A stretch of 64,000 nt of DNA, taken from the NCBI GenBank assembly GCA_038501195.1, contig JBBPUQ010000006.1:372001-436000 (forward strand), given 5' to 3'. Positions 22,589 to 34,800 of the stretch are shown one piece after another. Position numbers and translations under genes: made by a program. How positions within the stretch are numbered: position 1 is the stretch's first letter; each line of letters opens with the position of its first letter. Under the pieces are notes generated by a model that did no database searches, was not told where the DNA came from, and saw only the letters and a list, made by a program, of their open reading frames with translations. Source of the stretch: Nemania diffusa (lineage: Eukaryota; Ascomycota; Sordariomycetes; Xylariales; Xylariaceae).

Positions 22589-25500
22589 CTGCCTCGACGA
22601 GCTCTATAGACACGATAATGCACATCAGCCTTTAAGTCCGACCTAAGCGCCGATAATGAGGACGACGGTAACATCGTTCACGTACCTGACCTCGACTTCC
22701 CCGGGAGCTTCGGCTGCTTGAACCCATTATCACGAGGTTATTGGCGAGTTGTTCTCGGCGAGTCCGTGTTGGGTGGTATCCGGTCAAAGAATTCGGGCTT
22801 TAGAAGGAGTTAGTTCCCTGACCCGCGATGAACCGGGGGTTCACATACCTTGTGAGTCGTCTTCGCTGATGCTGGCTTTCCGAAGAGAGAAGTATGTGTC
22901 TGATATTCTCACTACTAACTATCGCGACGCAGCGTCGCTCTTTATATCTTCAAATTTGGAACGAATTGCTCCCGGAAACTGCCGACAGAGAAAAGGGCGC
23001 CACTTAGGTCAGATGAAACCACAGTAGCGAGAGAAAGGAAAAGAAACTCTCGATAATGCTCGGAAATAGCCTATGTCTACTAGCTTAGTCGATGATTTGA
23101 GCTTCGTGACACCAAGTGTGGTTGGACGACCTCGCTATAGGGCGCTCTAGTATCTGAGCAGTGAAGCGACGATCGTGGCCTAGTTGTGGCGATGATTCGA
23201 CTGAGTAGGAAATCGTGATTATACACAGAGTGGAGAGACTGGCTTGCCTATGAGATGAGGGTTTTCTAGAAGAGTTGGTCTATATCAATATATATATATA
23301 TATATATATATGTGAGAGCCCTCGACTGGCGAAGGATCGCGATCGTGCACTCGCACGCAAGATACACGGACTCAGCCGTAAGAGAAGCATTTTGGATCAG
23401 CCTTGACGCAGGGCAGGACTTAGGAATCGGCACGGCTACGAAGCTTCATCGAGTTGTAACAAACCCCATGGCTGTTTGCTGACTATGTTGAACCTGGTCA
23501 CGAGAAAATCAAATTGGCATCTAGGTCAAGGGCTTAGTACCACCAGGACCATTGTTCGACCCGAAGCGAAGGGCGACGACCGCAAGATGGGCAAGAATAG
23601 AGACGGAATTAGGGGTATCCGGTTGACGGCCGCCAGGAAGGATACTGACGGACGAGAATAGACATAGAGAAACAGTCGCGTTATTTCCACAACGAGTAAG
23701 GAGTCGGATACGAGAACTGTGTTTATCAGCACTGGCAGAAGCCACTAAGCAACAGTACCATCATGATCAGAGAGAGATAGACTTGGTGGTTCTTGCACGA
23801 GTACGCAATCGCAGTTACTATTTGGATATACCGATATGAAGAACCGTACGTTGGAATTTGTATGTCAGAATAAAGAATATGGTGTTTCGACGTGGTGGTG
23901 CATGGTGAGGCGATGAGCCCACTAAACCTAGAAAGGCCCGGGGGTCAAGGGTGCCTAGCGTAGGTGGGTAACACCGCTGTCAGTACAGTATTCTGTAGAA
24001 GCTGTCAGCGCGGAATGGAGGCCCTGTACGGAGTAAGGCTGGGGGATAGCCTACAGGGGGGGGCCGCACGCTAGGGCCCGGGTTTTGATCCGTAGCTGTC
24101 AGGAAGCTAATATAGTGGGTTTGAAACGGAAATACGATAATGATTACCATGTTTACCATGTCAGGTGACGTAGGGAGGATGGCTAGCTTCGAGTTCCCTG
24201 TGCCGTTGAACCGTCGAATCTTTGCACTTCCAAGGGTTGGTTCCGTTCTGACGGGTTCCGACGCGTGTTCTAGAAGGTGTTCTAGAAGGTGTCGCGGAAC
24301 AGACTGAGACGGTTCTACGGCTTCACGCTACCTATCAGGCTAGGCCCATAGAGCGAACCAATAACTGGGGTTCCAACCGTCCCGAAAGATCTGCAACTCT
24401 ATGCATGTAATAGTCACGTCGTCACTGAACGACGGCCTATCATAGAATTACTTGTAGTCAGGCGGCGATTTTGGTCGATATGTCACCACGGTTCGGCGCG
24501 CGCGCGCGTGGAGATCGAGCAAGTACTGTGGTTACCAGTCACAAATCTATTTATCGAATGGGAACCAGGAAACCAGAGAACTTGGTCAGCAATTAGAATG
24601 CAATTGCATTGAGGAAACTGCTGATCAGTAGATGAGTCAACAACGGAGTAGACTCGCCAGGCATTCGCGACGTATCATTTGAATTAGGCAGGCCTCTAGT
24701 TGCGAACGTCGAGGTAAGCTCTTATGGTTCAGGGAGCCGTGACATTCGCGCTCGCGCCAGCAACATCAACGGGCTCCCCGTGGACCGGCGCCACAATCCA
24801 AGGTTTTGGCAATGCGCCCGGCATTATGTAACAGGGTTGGATGCCATGGTTTCGACGGGAAGGATTCGGTGATGCTGATGATGCAGAAGACGCCGAGACT
24901 GGTCCGGGCTTGGGTGCGGAATATCAGAAGGTAGTACTGTGGAGGGGAAGTGAAGTGAAGGGAAGTTCCACCTCCGCATCACGAGCAGAGGTGAACTAGG
25001 TAGGTGAACAAGGTGGGTTGGGGGCCCGTCAGACGCCGAAGGAAGGAAGTATGTAATTATTCCTCGGGTAATGGGCGGTAATATGATTGATTAGATAAAT
25101 AGATGGATCAAATCGGTGTGCTGAGGCTGAGCCTGCCGCGAAGTATACACTGCCATGTTTGCGCTAATCATCATATACTGGATTAGGTAAATGTCGTCCT
25201 AACGTACTGCGTACTTAGCCTACTCTACAGAATACGTGTACACCGTTTGCTGCATTGGGTTAAGATAAAACTGCTGGTAACTAGTTACCCAAATCGATGA
25301 GCTAGTGACCTCTGTTTTTCTGCTTAGTTGTAATCTACTGACCTCATGTAGGCATAGATGGTCTTATATTTAGATCGTTACCGATCGGGTACTCCGTGCG
25401 TGCACGAGTATATATAATATATAATTGTGCGACCATGAATTGGAGAGGTAATGCGAGGCACTCCAATTCGAATTTCTTCATGCGTACGCATAAATCAAGT

Positions 25501-27982
25501 GGCGAAAAACGTTGAAAAGGACGACCAATGAGCCTTGGTGTACTTGACAGTCCTCTTACAAGTTACAGCTGCAGGTATCTACCGGTTAGATGGCATGATG
25601 ACCTCAGACAACAACACAACGGATGGCAGACGATCGAACCAATTATGACAGACTGGCAACTGCAATATCTATCACATTGCTTACATTTCTGAAAAAATCT
25701 CCAGCTCTAGATAATTCCTCAGCACCTATCTAGGCACGCATTTCTGATTTATAAACTCTGAATGACGTTAATTCTCCCCCAAATAGTCAAGCAAAGCAAG
25801 ACTACATGCACGTAGGTATAAAAACCGATGAGAGAGTCCCTTGCTAAAGATAACAAGTGGTGATGCGTTGACAAATTTATACGTAGTCCGGTAGAAGTAG
25901 TAGAAAAAGAAGAAGTCAACATGTATCTCCGACTATTTGGCGTGGAAAGAGAACTCCAATTGTCTGAGGAGAATACTGTCGCTCACCTCGCTTACACCAA
26001 ATAATCTGTGCTCCTCAATCGAAGTAAAGTTTTTTCTTTTCCCTCCTCCGCTTTCTACAGATACTATAATAGTTAAGCAAACCTCATCGAGTATGTTACC
26101 CTTTTTCGTTACATATTATGAAGATGCCAAGCTTTGAAACCTCAGAATAACGCCTTTGGGCTGCGTATAACAGAACAAATAGATGAATAAGCAGACCTTT
26201 TAATTTCCCTGGTATCAGTCCAATAGATATAACGGGAGTATAATCAACCCATGTCCCCTCTATAGACTGCTCTTAAGCTTAATATAAGCGAAGGTACCTA
26301 TTCTAGCGTACTATATGCTATTAACCGTCAATGCGATTAAGGGCGTCGTTTTCCCGTAACACGAGTGTTTAAGCTGGCAGGAAGAATCTTTTTATTATTT
26401 GTCTTTTGTAAAGACTTGGGAAAATGGGATAAAACTAATCGAGCACTTGCCGTCTGTCCTTTTTCAAACAAGCTTTTGCATAGCAAAACCTCAAGAACTA
26501 CCGAAAAATATAATGGGTTAGAGATCCTTTTTAGGTGATACTATCCCCACATTTCTCCTAATCACTCAGCTTCATGTCGCACTACCACATTTGGGACTAA
26601 TCAAGGGTGATGAGAGGGATTGTATCCCACGTATGCCATAGCGCGCAATTATTGAAATTGATGCTGTTGTACTTTAGTTTCGATAACTTGAGGCCCAGAA
26701 GGAGCTCCTAATGTGTTGTAGGTTGACTTGTAGCCCTTTTCCTCGTTGTCAGGTCACCACTAGATTGAGCACATATGAGTACTCGGGGTGCTTTGAATAA
26801 AGGCTTTGTCTTTATCTCTCATTGTCACGTCTCGTTTAATGAGCTATACAATTACATGTTACTGCGGACTAATTATAAACTCCATCCAGCCGAACATCGC
26901 AACTTTATAGAGGTATATCCGTCTGATCAAGTCCTCAACTGATTCACTTCACAATCCAGATGCCTTACCTCATTCGACGCGAGCGGTACTACACTGATTG
27001 ACTGCTCTAACAATTGAGATCTTCTGGAAGTGAGGATACTCGAGATCAAATGGGATCTCGCCGGCCTCAATCACACCCACCTAGGTCTCGCAAAAAGTAT
27101 TGTATTGGTTTTGGGGCTACAGTGTTTACCACTAGCTGTCGACAGAGCTACCGAAGTAGGTATACTGTATAGTGTGCTAACATCCGTCCACTGTTGTTTC
27201 CCCACACTTACGTAGTCGCTACTTACCTACGCGTAAGCACAGATATAACTGACTCAAAGCCTATGTAACGCTAATTTGAATTGGTGAGGCCGAAATATTG
27301 AATAACGACACTTACAAAAAGGCAACACCGACACTAAAATTGAGTAACACGAACACAAACGATTTAACTATCTTATTCTAACCAATGTTGCACTTCATAT
27401 CGAGACACAAAAAGACTGCTACTTAGACCGCTGAATATGACCAGCCGCTTATAAATTTGCGCCCACGTGCGGGCCTGATCACCTCAATCTCGCAGTCGAT
27501 GATGCCATCGCAGTATAACCGCTCTCGTTGGCTGTCCCCGACTCTCTCCCATGCCTAGCAACTCTAGCTCGTGCCGCGTCCCTTGTCCGTTCGGTTTTCA
27601 TGGCCCAATTCAGTCGCATCGCTGCCAATACGACAGTAGAGCAAGCCCAGGAGCCCGGTCCGGGTCTGCACCTCGGCTGTTCCCAGGGAACGGGGGCGGT
27701 GATGTGCTTGCGACTAGGTCGCCTAGACACCGCGCGTTGTGGATTGGAGAAAAGCGAGCCGATGCTGGAACCTGCAGGCCGTTGAGGTGCCATGTGCAGA
27801 AGTCGTTGGGGTTTACAGGAAGAGAGACGCCGTCTGCGCTTCCCCATGCAGCCGCATCCTTATCTGTAGATCACGTCATCAGTATACCGCGTATATAGGT
27901 AGCTCCGACATCTCCTCGGGAACTGTAGCTTTTATCTTTCTCGTTGTGTTGCCACTCTGCCGTAAAATCGCAAATTGACGAG
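22589..27982. other. 5.4-kb gene-poor stretch
   Basis: No gene supported. Contents: an AT dinucleotide run at about 23287-23311, two adjacent TTCTAGAA words at 24268-24287, an alternating GC run at about 24495-24508, and a more A+T-rich part from about 25000 to 27400. The final 500 bp (27480-27980) is more G+C-rich with overlapping frames of 85-122 codons on both strands. None has domain or splice support, so I read it as the promoter and leader of the transporter gene. Confidence 0.45.
23287..23311. repeat. AT dinucleotide microsatellite
   Basis: An uninterrupted run of alternating T and A. Simple sequence repeat in the gene-poor stretch, with no coding association. Confidence 0.85.
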
Positions 27983-30217
27983 ATGGCGCCGCACGATCCT
28001 CTAGATGCAGCCGAGATAGGCAAGCACACTGATTCTCGTTCGTCCGACCAGATCACCGAGGCGTCCCGAGACCTGGATGACAACTATCAGTTCTTCAAGG
28101 TCAGGGACGAGGTCGATGCGACAGAAGAGGAGATCAAGAGGGTAGTTCGCAAGATTGACTATCATATTGTGCCCATACTCTTCGTGCTATACTTCCTGCA
28201 GTATCTCGACAAGAACGCCATCAACTTTGCCAATGCCTATGGACTTAAGCAGGGAACAAATCTCCAGGGGCAGGACTTTTCCTGGCTGGGTACGCGCCCT
28301 GTTCTTTCGTGCATGGTTCATCAGCGAGTTAACTATGTTCAGGTTCTATATTCTATTTTGGTTATCTCGCGTCACAGTTCCCGTCTGGCTACTTAATTCA
28401 GAGACTGCCAGTTGGCCGTGTGGTCTCCGTCACAGTCATCATCTGGGGAGCTATTGTTTTGACTGTGAGTGAAGTTCTAACTCTCTAGATTCGAGCAGGG
28501 TCCTATTCACTAGTCACATGAGAGGTTTCTATTAGCAGGATGAATATTAGCGATCTACTTCTAAGTCATGAGAGCTGACATCACTCAACTTAGACCCCAG
28601 CCTGCAAGTCATTTGCTGGTATTGCGACGAACCGCTTCTTTCTCGGATTGACAGAAGCTACGGTATGAATTTATTATCAAATTCGAGCGGCGAATTAAAC
28701 TAATTTGGGCAGGTTAATCCTGCGTTTGTTTTGATTATGTCCATCTGGTACAAGGTCGATGAGCAACCATTACGTCTCGAGGCGTATTACTGCACGAATG
28801 GCTTAGCCACAAGTACGCGTTTCCAGATCGTTTAGGATTCAAACATAAGAGTGACTCTCTGACACCTAAAATATAGTGTTTGGAGGACTTATCGGTTATG
28901 CCGTTGGCCACATAACAACCGGTCTCCCACGATGGACATATGTATTTTTTATCTTCGGAGGTATAAGTACAATCGCGGGTATTATTAGCTTTTTCGTCCT
29001 CCCCGACGTCCCTGCCACGGCTCGATTCTTGACTGAGAGGGAGCGGACGATTGCTACGGAACGTGTAAGTCGCTTTGGCAAATGTTATTTGACCTTACCC
29101 TTCCTCTTTGGCCCGCCTCTATGTACATTCCAGTGAATAAGCGAAGACGTGAAACTGATAGATGTTATTCTAGGTCGCGAGCAACCGTGCTGGAGTGAAG
29201 AACCATCACTTCAAGAAACACCAAGCTATCCAATGTGCCAAAGATCCCAGTAAGTCCTAACGAGACACATTCCTGTAAGTACTATTTAGCTCTAAGCTAA
29301 CATCAACCCCCTATCACGCAGAAACCTGGATCCTCTTCGTCATGGCCATAGGCGCCCAGGTGCCCAACGCGGCCATAACCAGCTTCACGAGCCAGATCAT
29401 CGCCAGCTTCGGCTTCGACACGCTGGGCACGCAGTACCTGCAGATCCCCGGCGGCGCCGTGCAGTTCCTCTCGCTCATCCTAGGTGGCTGGCTCTGCACG
29501 AAGTGGCCGCGCGGCTCGCGCTGCCCGACCATGATCGTCGCGAACACGATCTGCATCGTCGGCGCGGCGTTGCTTGTTAGACTGCCTGACTCGAACAAGG
29601 TATGCTTTTGATCCTTAGCCCTCGGTAGAAATGCCCGACACGAGCTGTTGCTCTATCCCCGTGAAACAGAGTTAACATCACCTGAACAAACAGTGGGGTC
29701 GTCTAGTAGCCCTATGGCTCTGCTTCTTCCAAGGTCTAGGCTTCAGCATGTCGCTGACCATGGTCTCATCCAACATCGCCGGCTCAACCAAGAAGCAACT
29801 AACCGCCGTGATCCTATTCACAGGGTACTGCGTCGGCAAGTACGTATCCCCTCCCTCCCTCCCTCTACATTCTTCCTTCATGCCATAAATAAACCCCATC
29901 TCCTAACAAACACAACAGCATCATCGGCCCCCAGACCTTCCTCGAGAGCGAAGCCCGTAAGTATCTCCCCCCTACTCCCCACCAGATAACCCCCTAATCC
30001 TCTCTCTTGCTATCTAGCGTACTACCGCAGCGCCTACATAGCCATGCTCGTGGGCTACACGGTGAAGCTCGTCTGCGTCCTAGTGTTGTACGTCTACATG
30101 TGGCGCGTGAACGTCGCCCGGGACGCCGCGGGCCCGCCGGACGAAAAGGCCGCCGTCGAGGCCGGCATGCACGACCAGACCGAGCTCGAGAATCTCGGCT
30201 TCCGGTATTCGTTATAG
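27983..30217 (+). CDS. MFS transporter, Dal5 (allantoate permease/anion:cation symporter) family
   Basis: Ten exons: join(27983..28289,28343..28464,28594..28662,28713..28812,28877..29064,29174..29249,29322..29599,29694..29839,29919..29956,30018..30217), 507 residues. Every junction has GT-AG sites and every join restores the frame. Seen: a hydrophilic N-terminus, first helix VPILFVLYFLQYLDKNAINFAN, the family block FPSGYLIQRLPVGR, the TPACKSFAGIATNRFFLGLTEA block, RWTYVFFIFGGISTIAGI, a central loop, and the second helix bundle ending in FTGYCVGNIIGPQTF and a short cytosolic tail. About twelve membrane helices in the plasma membrane. Known members carry allantoate, ureidosuccinate, nicotinate, dipeptides and related small anions; the substrate here is not readable. 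It is convergent with the glutamine-synthetase-like gene (345 bp between stops), which hints at a nitrogen-source theme. Confidence 0.92.
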
Positions 30218-30561
30218 ACCGTCAAGCACGGCGACGGCGAGGGTAAAGGAGGAAAATCTAAGGGGGTCTCTAGCTTATTATCGGAGATCTGAAGCCTGTT
30301 AAAAAAGTGGTCTGATTTTATAGCTGATTGCAAGGCCATAAGTGTGGCTTGATCGCATACCTTGTCACAATACCCGTTACGAGCAGAGTTGATACTCAGA
30401 AGAGAAAATGAAAATAATAATTGAATATAAATATTTGAAGAAGACACTGTCGCAGGGTATATGGTATATCCTATGAAACGCACATCATATGCGATTAAAC
30501 AAGCGACGAAAACACCGTACCTCCCTCTATCCCTATCCCCTCCCTTCCCCTCGCGTGTAAT
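30218..30561. other. Convergent 3' region between transporter and ligase genes
   Basis: A+T-leaning space between two stop codons facing each other (30217 and 30562). It must hold both 3' UTRs. No coding frame of note. Confidence 0.5.
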
Positions 30562-32074
30562 CTACACAGTCTCCATATACCGCTTGAGCTCCCAGTCCGT
30601 TACAGCCTCGTCCCAGAGGCGCACCTCGTGATACCTCGAGCCGCCATAGTGCTCAACGAAGTCGTCTCCGAAGACTTCGCGCGCTATACTATCCTTACTC
30701 GTGAACCTATCCGTAGCCTCCTTCAGGCTCTTCGCGAGCCGCGCGCCCTTGTCCGCGTTACCGCCGACGTCCTCGCCCTTGCCGAGGGGCGGGACGGGGA
30801 TCTCGAGCTTCTTCTCAACGCCGCGCCAACCGAGGGCGAGGATGGCAGCCATGACGAAGTGGGGGTTCACGTCGGCGCCGGGGACGCGGACCTCGAAGCG
30901 CGTCGCGCCGGGTTTGGACGTGGGCGGGGCGATCAGCCGTATCGACGCCGCGCGGTGCTCGAGACCCCACGACACGGTGACGGGGGCCCAGAAGTTCTCG
31001 ACTAGGCGCTTGTAGCTGTTCACGTTGGGTGCGAGTAGGGGCATGATATCCGGTAGACCCTCTAGAAGCCCGGCGAGAAAGTGTCGCCCTAGATCGCTGA
31101 GGTGTGCAATGTCTGGGTATTTCGCGTTTTCGTCTTTGGTGTCCCGGGCGAGAAGGTTCTTCCCATCCTTGTCCACGACAGAAACGTGTGTGTGCCCACT
31201 GCAGCCGGGTAGGCCGTGTTTGGGCTTCGCCATGAAGGTGGGTGTGATGCCATACTTGTTTGCTACCGACTTGACGGCATACTTGAATAGAGATGATCTG
31301 TCTGCCATCTCGGATATCTGCCCAAACTCTAAAGCTGCCTCGTATACACCAGGTCCGCTCTCTGTATGCCACCCTTCTATGTCGCACTTGAATTTGGCAC
31401 ACGTATCGAACACATCGTAGTAGTACTCCTTATTTAAGGTGGGACGTGTGATGCTGTAGCCGAACATGCCTTCGGTGAGAGGAGGGATGTCATGTGGGAC
31501 ATTGTTGCGCATAAAGGTGGCGGCCGAGGAGCTCGATTCCGGGGGCGCTTTAAACTGAAAGAACTCGAATTCGACTAGAGAGCGAGATAATGGTTAGTAA
31601 AACGTACGTCTCGCCAAGCTGAGGGGATCGTAGAACACGCATACTTCCTGCCATAGCGTTGTAGCCCTTCTCCTTGAGCTTATCAACAGTCGTCTTGATT
31701 AGTCCGCGCGGATCGGCGCAAACAGGTTCCATGGAGTCCGGATCGAAGAAGCTGACGAGGAAAAAAGGGATATCATCCTCCCAGGGTATGCGGCGGAAGC
31801 TGGCTAGATCAGGCTTCGCAATGAGGTCGCGATATCCATTTTGCTTGTTGCTAATCTTAAGCTCCTTCATGTAGAGCAAATCGTGCATATCCCAGCCAAA
31901 GATAACACTACAGAAACCGAAGCCCTCTTTGGCAATAGATAAGAACTTCTTCTTGGAAATGACCTTTCCGCGCAGCATGCCGTCGACATCGATGCCGGCC
32001 AACTTAACCTTGTTATCATTTTGAAGGAGCTCTGGTAATGTTTCAACCGTTATAGCGCCGGAGGAGACAGCCAT
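30562..32074 (-). CDS. Glutamine-synthetase-like gamma-glutamyl ligase
   Basis: The CDS is complement(join(30562..31574,31645..32074)), 480 residues. The 69-bp intron has donor GTATGC, a perfect TACTAAC branch and acceptor TCTAG; joining gives NAMAGIEFEFFQF, the conserved start of the catalytic domain. Seen: an N-terminal beta-grasp domain (KLAGIDVDGMLRGKVI), metal-ligand Glu residues in EFEFFQF and in WHTESGPGVYEAAL, the nucleotide/glutamate loop PKHGLPGCSGHTHVSV, NSYKRLV, and RVPGADVNPHFVMAA. The PGADxNP signature and the diverged glutamate loop resemble PuuA-type and FluG-C-terminal-type enzymes rather than the fungal housekeeping glutamine synthetase. The likely reaction is ATP-dependent joining of glutamate to an amine (polyamine, ethanolamine or similar). 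Cytosolic. No FluG N-terminal amidohydrolase is fused. The exact amine is unknown. Confidence 0.88.
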
Positions 32075-34800
32075 TTTGAAAGAGTAGTAAGGGAAAGCAA
32101 CTGAAGTGATCGAATGCCTTTCAATCCAACGCGAAAATGGGTATCACCTTGAGATCTAGTTGTGTGCAATGCGTGAGGAGTGACAGATGTCGAAGAAGTG
32201 AGGCTCGAAACAGTTTATTTACAATTTAATATGAGGGGGGAATGAGAGAAGCTAAAAATAAAGCCGAGGAATGCCGTGGAGAGCAGTATTCTAAGCAAAG
32301 GACAGTATCGATTTGTCGGTGAACAAAATTAGGTGGTTTGATTCGAGCTCCCAACACGGAAAACGATGACGATAATGACAAAGCAGCAGAGCAGAAATAG
32401 AAACTCTAGCTGCAGCAGAAGCAGGGAATTAAGTAGGTAAGTACCTCACTTACCTACGCGTACCAGGCCGGTCGTAGATAAGGTTCACCCTCACGACGCA
32501 TGCCAATGCCACTAAGGCCTAGCTTCCTTCTATCTGCCCTGCCTGCAGGTGCTTAGGAGATACCCAGAGATACCCAGGAGACCACCTCCTCCTAGGTAGA
32601 GTAATGAGGTAGTACAGTATCTACTAGCCGTAGATAGGTAGATAGAGGGTTACCTAAGGGACCCTCCGACCGCTGCTCTGACGATGCCAGGGCGGGTTGC
32701 AAGTTGCATGCGTCATTATGCAAGCCCCACGTGCTGCGAGGGGTGAGGGGTCAGGGGGGGTAGCATACGCAGTATAGCGTCGCGGACCCTGCGAGTCCAG
32801 AGCCCTAGTACCAGCCCTAGCACCGGAGTCTAGCAGGTAGCTCCCTCACTGGGCAAGGTAGCCTAGGTAAGCCAGATGGGTGTAAGTGGAGGGGAGTATA
32901 GCACCGGGGTGTCTACCTGTACCACTTGGGCATTGAATTAGGTAGTAGGTATGCAATTCGTGAGGACTATACGATACGACGCTACCTACATCTCTGCAGG
33001 TAATAGCTTAGATGTGGATGTATGACGTCCCTCGATTTTCTCACTCAACGACCTGCCGTGCTTCCTCGTAGGTCGTACCAAGGTTCGGGGTCCGCCTTAT
33101 GACTGACTGACTGACTGACTGACTGACTGCTTGATGCAGCTGCACGCCTGAGTAAGATCAGAAGCCCGCCAATTTGCTAGGTCGTCATGTCGGTGACGTC
33201 TAACCCAATCAAAAAAGGCTGTCTCTTCTGATAGTCAAATAGCGACGTCTTCTTCGCTCTGGTGCTCGGCAATCCTTTTGCTTTACACGAAGCCTCTCAT
33301 TCTATTGGACCGGTCGAGGCTGGTTCTCTCTCAAGCCTCACACCGAGGCTATTTTGGGGTTGGCGATTCGATGGAAGACCGAACCATTGCAACACAACAG
33401 AATTACGACCCCAGCCCTATCTATGTCTTTTCCCGATAGTGAAATAGCGCAACGGTGCATTCGAAATGGGGAACCGTTTCGGCTGACCGCCATTTCTCTT
33501 AGAAGAAGCAAGGAGTGTCGAACAAGATGGTCGTGGACTGTCGTAAGCGAGCGAAGATGATGAATTACGATGCACGACATCGATAGAGCGAAACCAACAG
33601 CCCTTTTAGATGTTCTGCATTTTCCTAGGCAGACATTCTACCATGCTTGTGATCTCATCTCACTCCAATCAGACTGGCCTTGGGGCTCAGCTGACGATAG
33701 GCTTTATTGACTTTTCATGCCTTGCCCCCGGTTGCTCCGAAGAAAATGTCGAAAAGGCGTGAGAGCAGTCAGCAAATACTGTGCAGTAAGGCATAGACGA
33801 TGGTACAAGTCGTCAACCTGCCAACAAGATGCCATATCTAGTCGTGGCTGTACCGTGCCTTCAGAATACTTGGCTGCACCGGAGTCAGTCATTCATCAGT
33901 CTGCTATCCATGAAAAGGGCTTACAGGTCCCTCGATGCCCGAAACCAAGGCAATACGTGGCACCTGGCTGAAAGATCGCGGAACGGCGGCATGGCTCGCT
34001 CTGTTGGAGGGATATCCGAAGCGAAGGGAACACAGTAGGAGGTAACATTAAGGTAAACGTCTTCGCTAGAACGAACTGCGGTTGCTTTTGGCGAAAGACC
34101 TCACAAGTTTTTCTCACTTGACGGTGGTATGTTAATCCAAGTGACAGGTCGGAGATTTCGAGATTCAACTTGGGAGGTGAGATCATAGGGAGGGTTACTC
34201 CCGAGTCCTGAGGGGGTATTTCATGTTAAAGTTAAAGCCGGGAGATGAATACTCCATAAAAGCATAATCTCACTGGGTAGCATGAATACACCTCTATAAA
34301 CATGTCTTATTTCAGAGGTACATTCTTATACCCATACTTTCTCTCCGAAATTAATACGAATAATTGCTCTCTTGTCAAAGCAAGATAAACAGACAAGGCT
34401 AAATGACTTCTTTTAAGGTCAGCACCTATCTAAGGCTTAAAAGATTCCTGTACAACCGAAATACACAGATATATCATCCAACCACGTTGCAAAGTTCTTT
34501 AAGGGTATACTATTTGATAGCTTGGTGATGTTGGCTGGTGAGGAACAAACATGTCGATTAACAATTGTTAGCCTGGCAACCTATTCCTACCTCCTACCTA
34601 CCCAATTTATTAACACTAACAGCCGATGGTCGACTCAGATGGTTTTTATTTTTCTCACACTGAATCGTACTAAGATCAATACCAAGGTCCAGAGCCTTGC
34701 TGCTTTTAGCCTAAGCCTAAATAATCTAAGAAAGCCCACCTACATACGCCTCGATTTCATCCTAGATATACTATACCTCTATTTAGTTTGATTATTGCTT
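32075..34800. other. Intergenic region up to the A+T island
   Basis: No gene supported. 32075-32400 is the promoter of the ligase gene. 32400-33060 is rich in TACCTA/TAGGTA words. A GACT tetranucleotide repeat lies at 33101-33129. Frames of 60-96 codons at 33262-34186 lack domains. Composition shifts toward A+T from about 34200 and breaks sharply into the island near 34790. Confidence 0.45.
33101..33129. repeat. GACT tetranucleotide microsatellite, seven copies
   Basis: Seven perfect tandem GACT units. Simple sequence repeat in non-coding DNA. Confidence 0.9.

Noticed and set aside
27479..27847. Overlapping frames of 122, 115 and 85 codons upstream of the transporter
   Set aside because: Arg/Ser-rich, mutually overlapping on both strands, without motif; more likely the transporter's promoter and leader.
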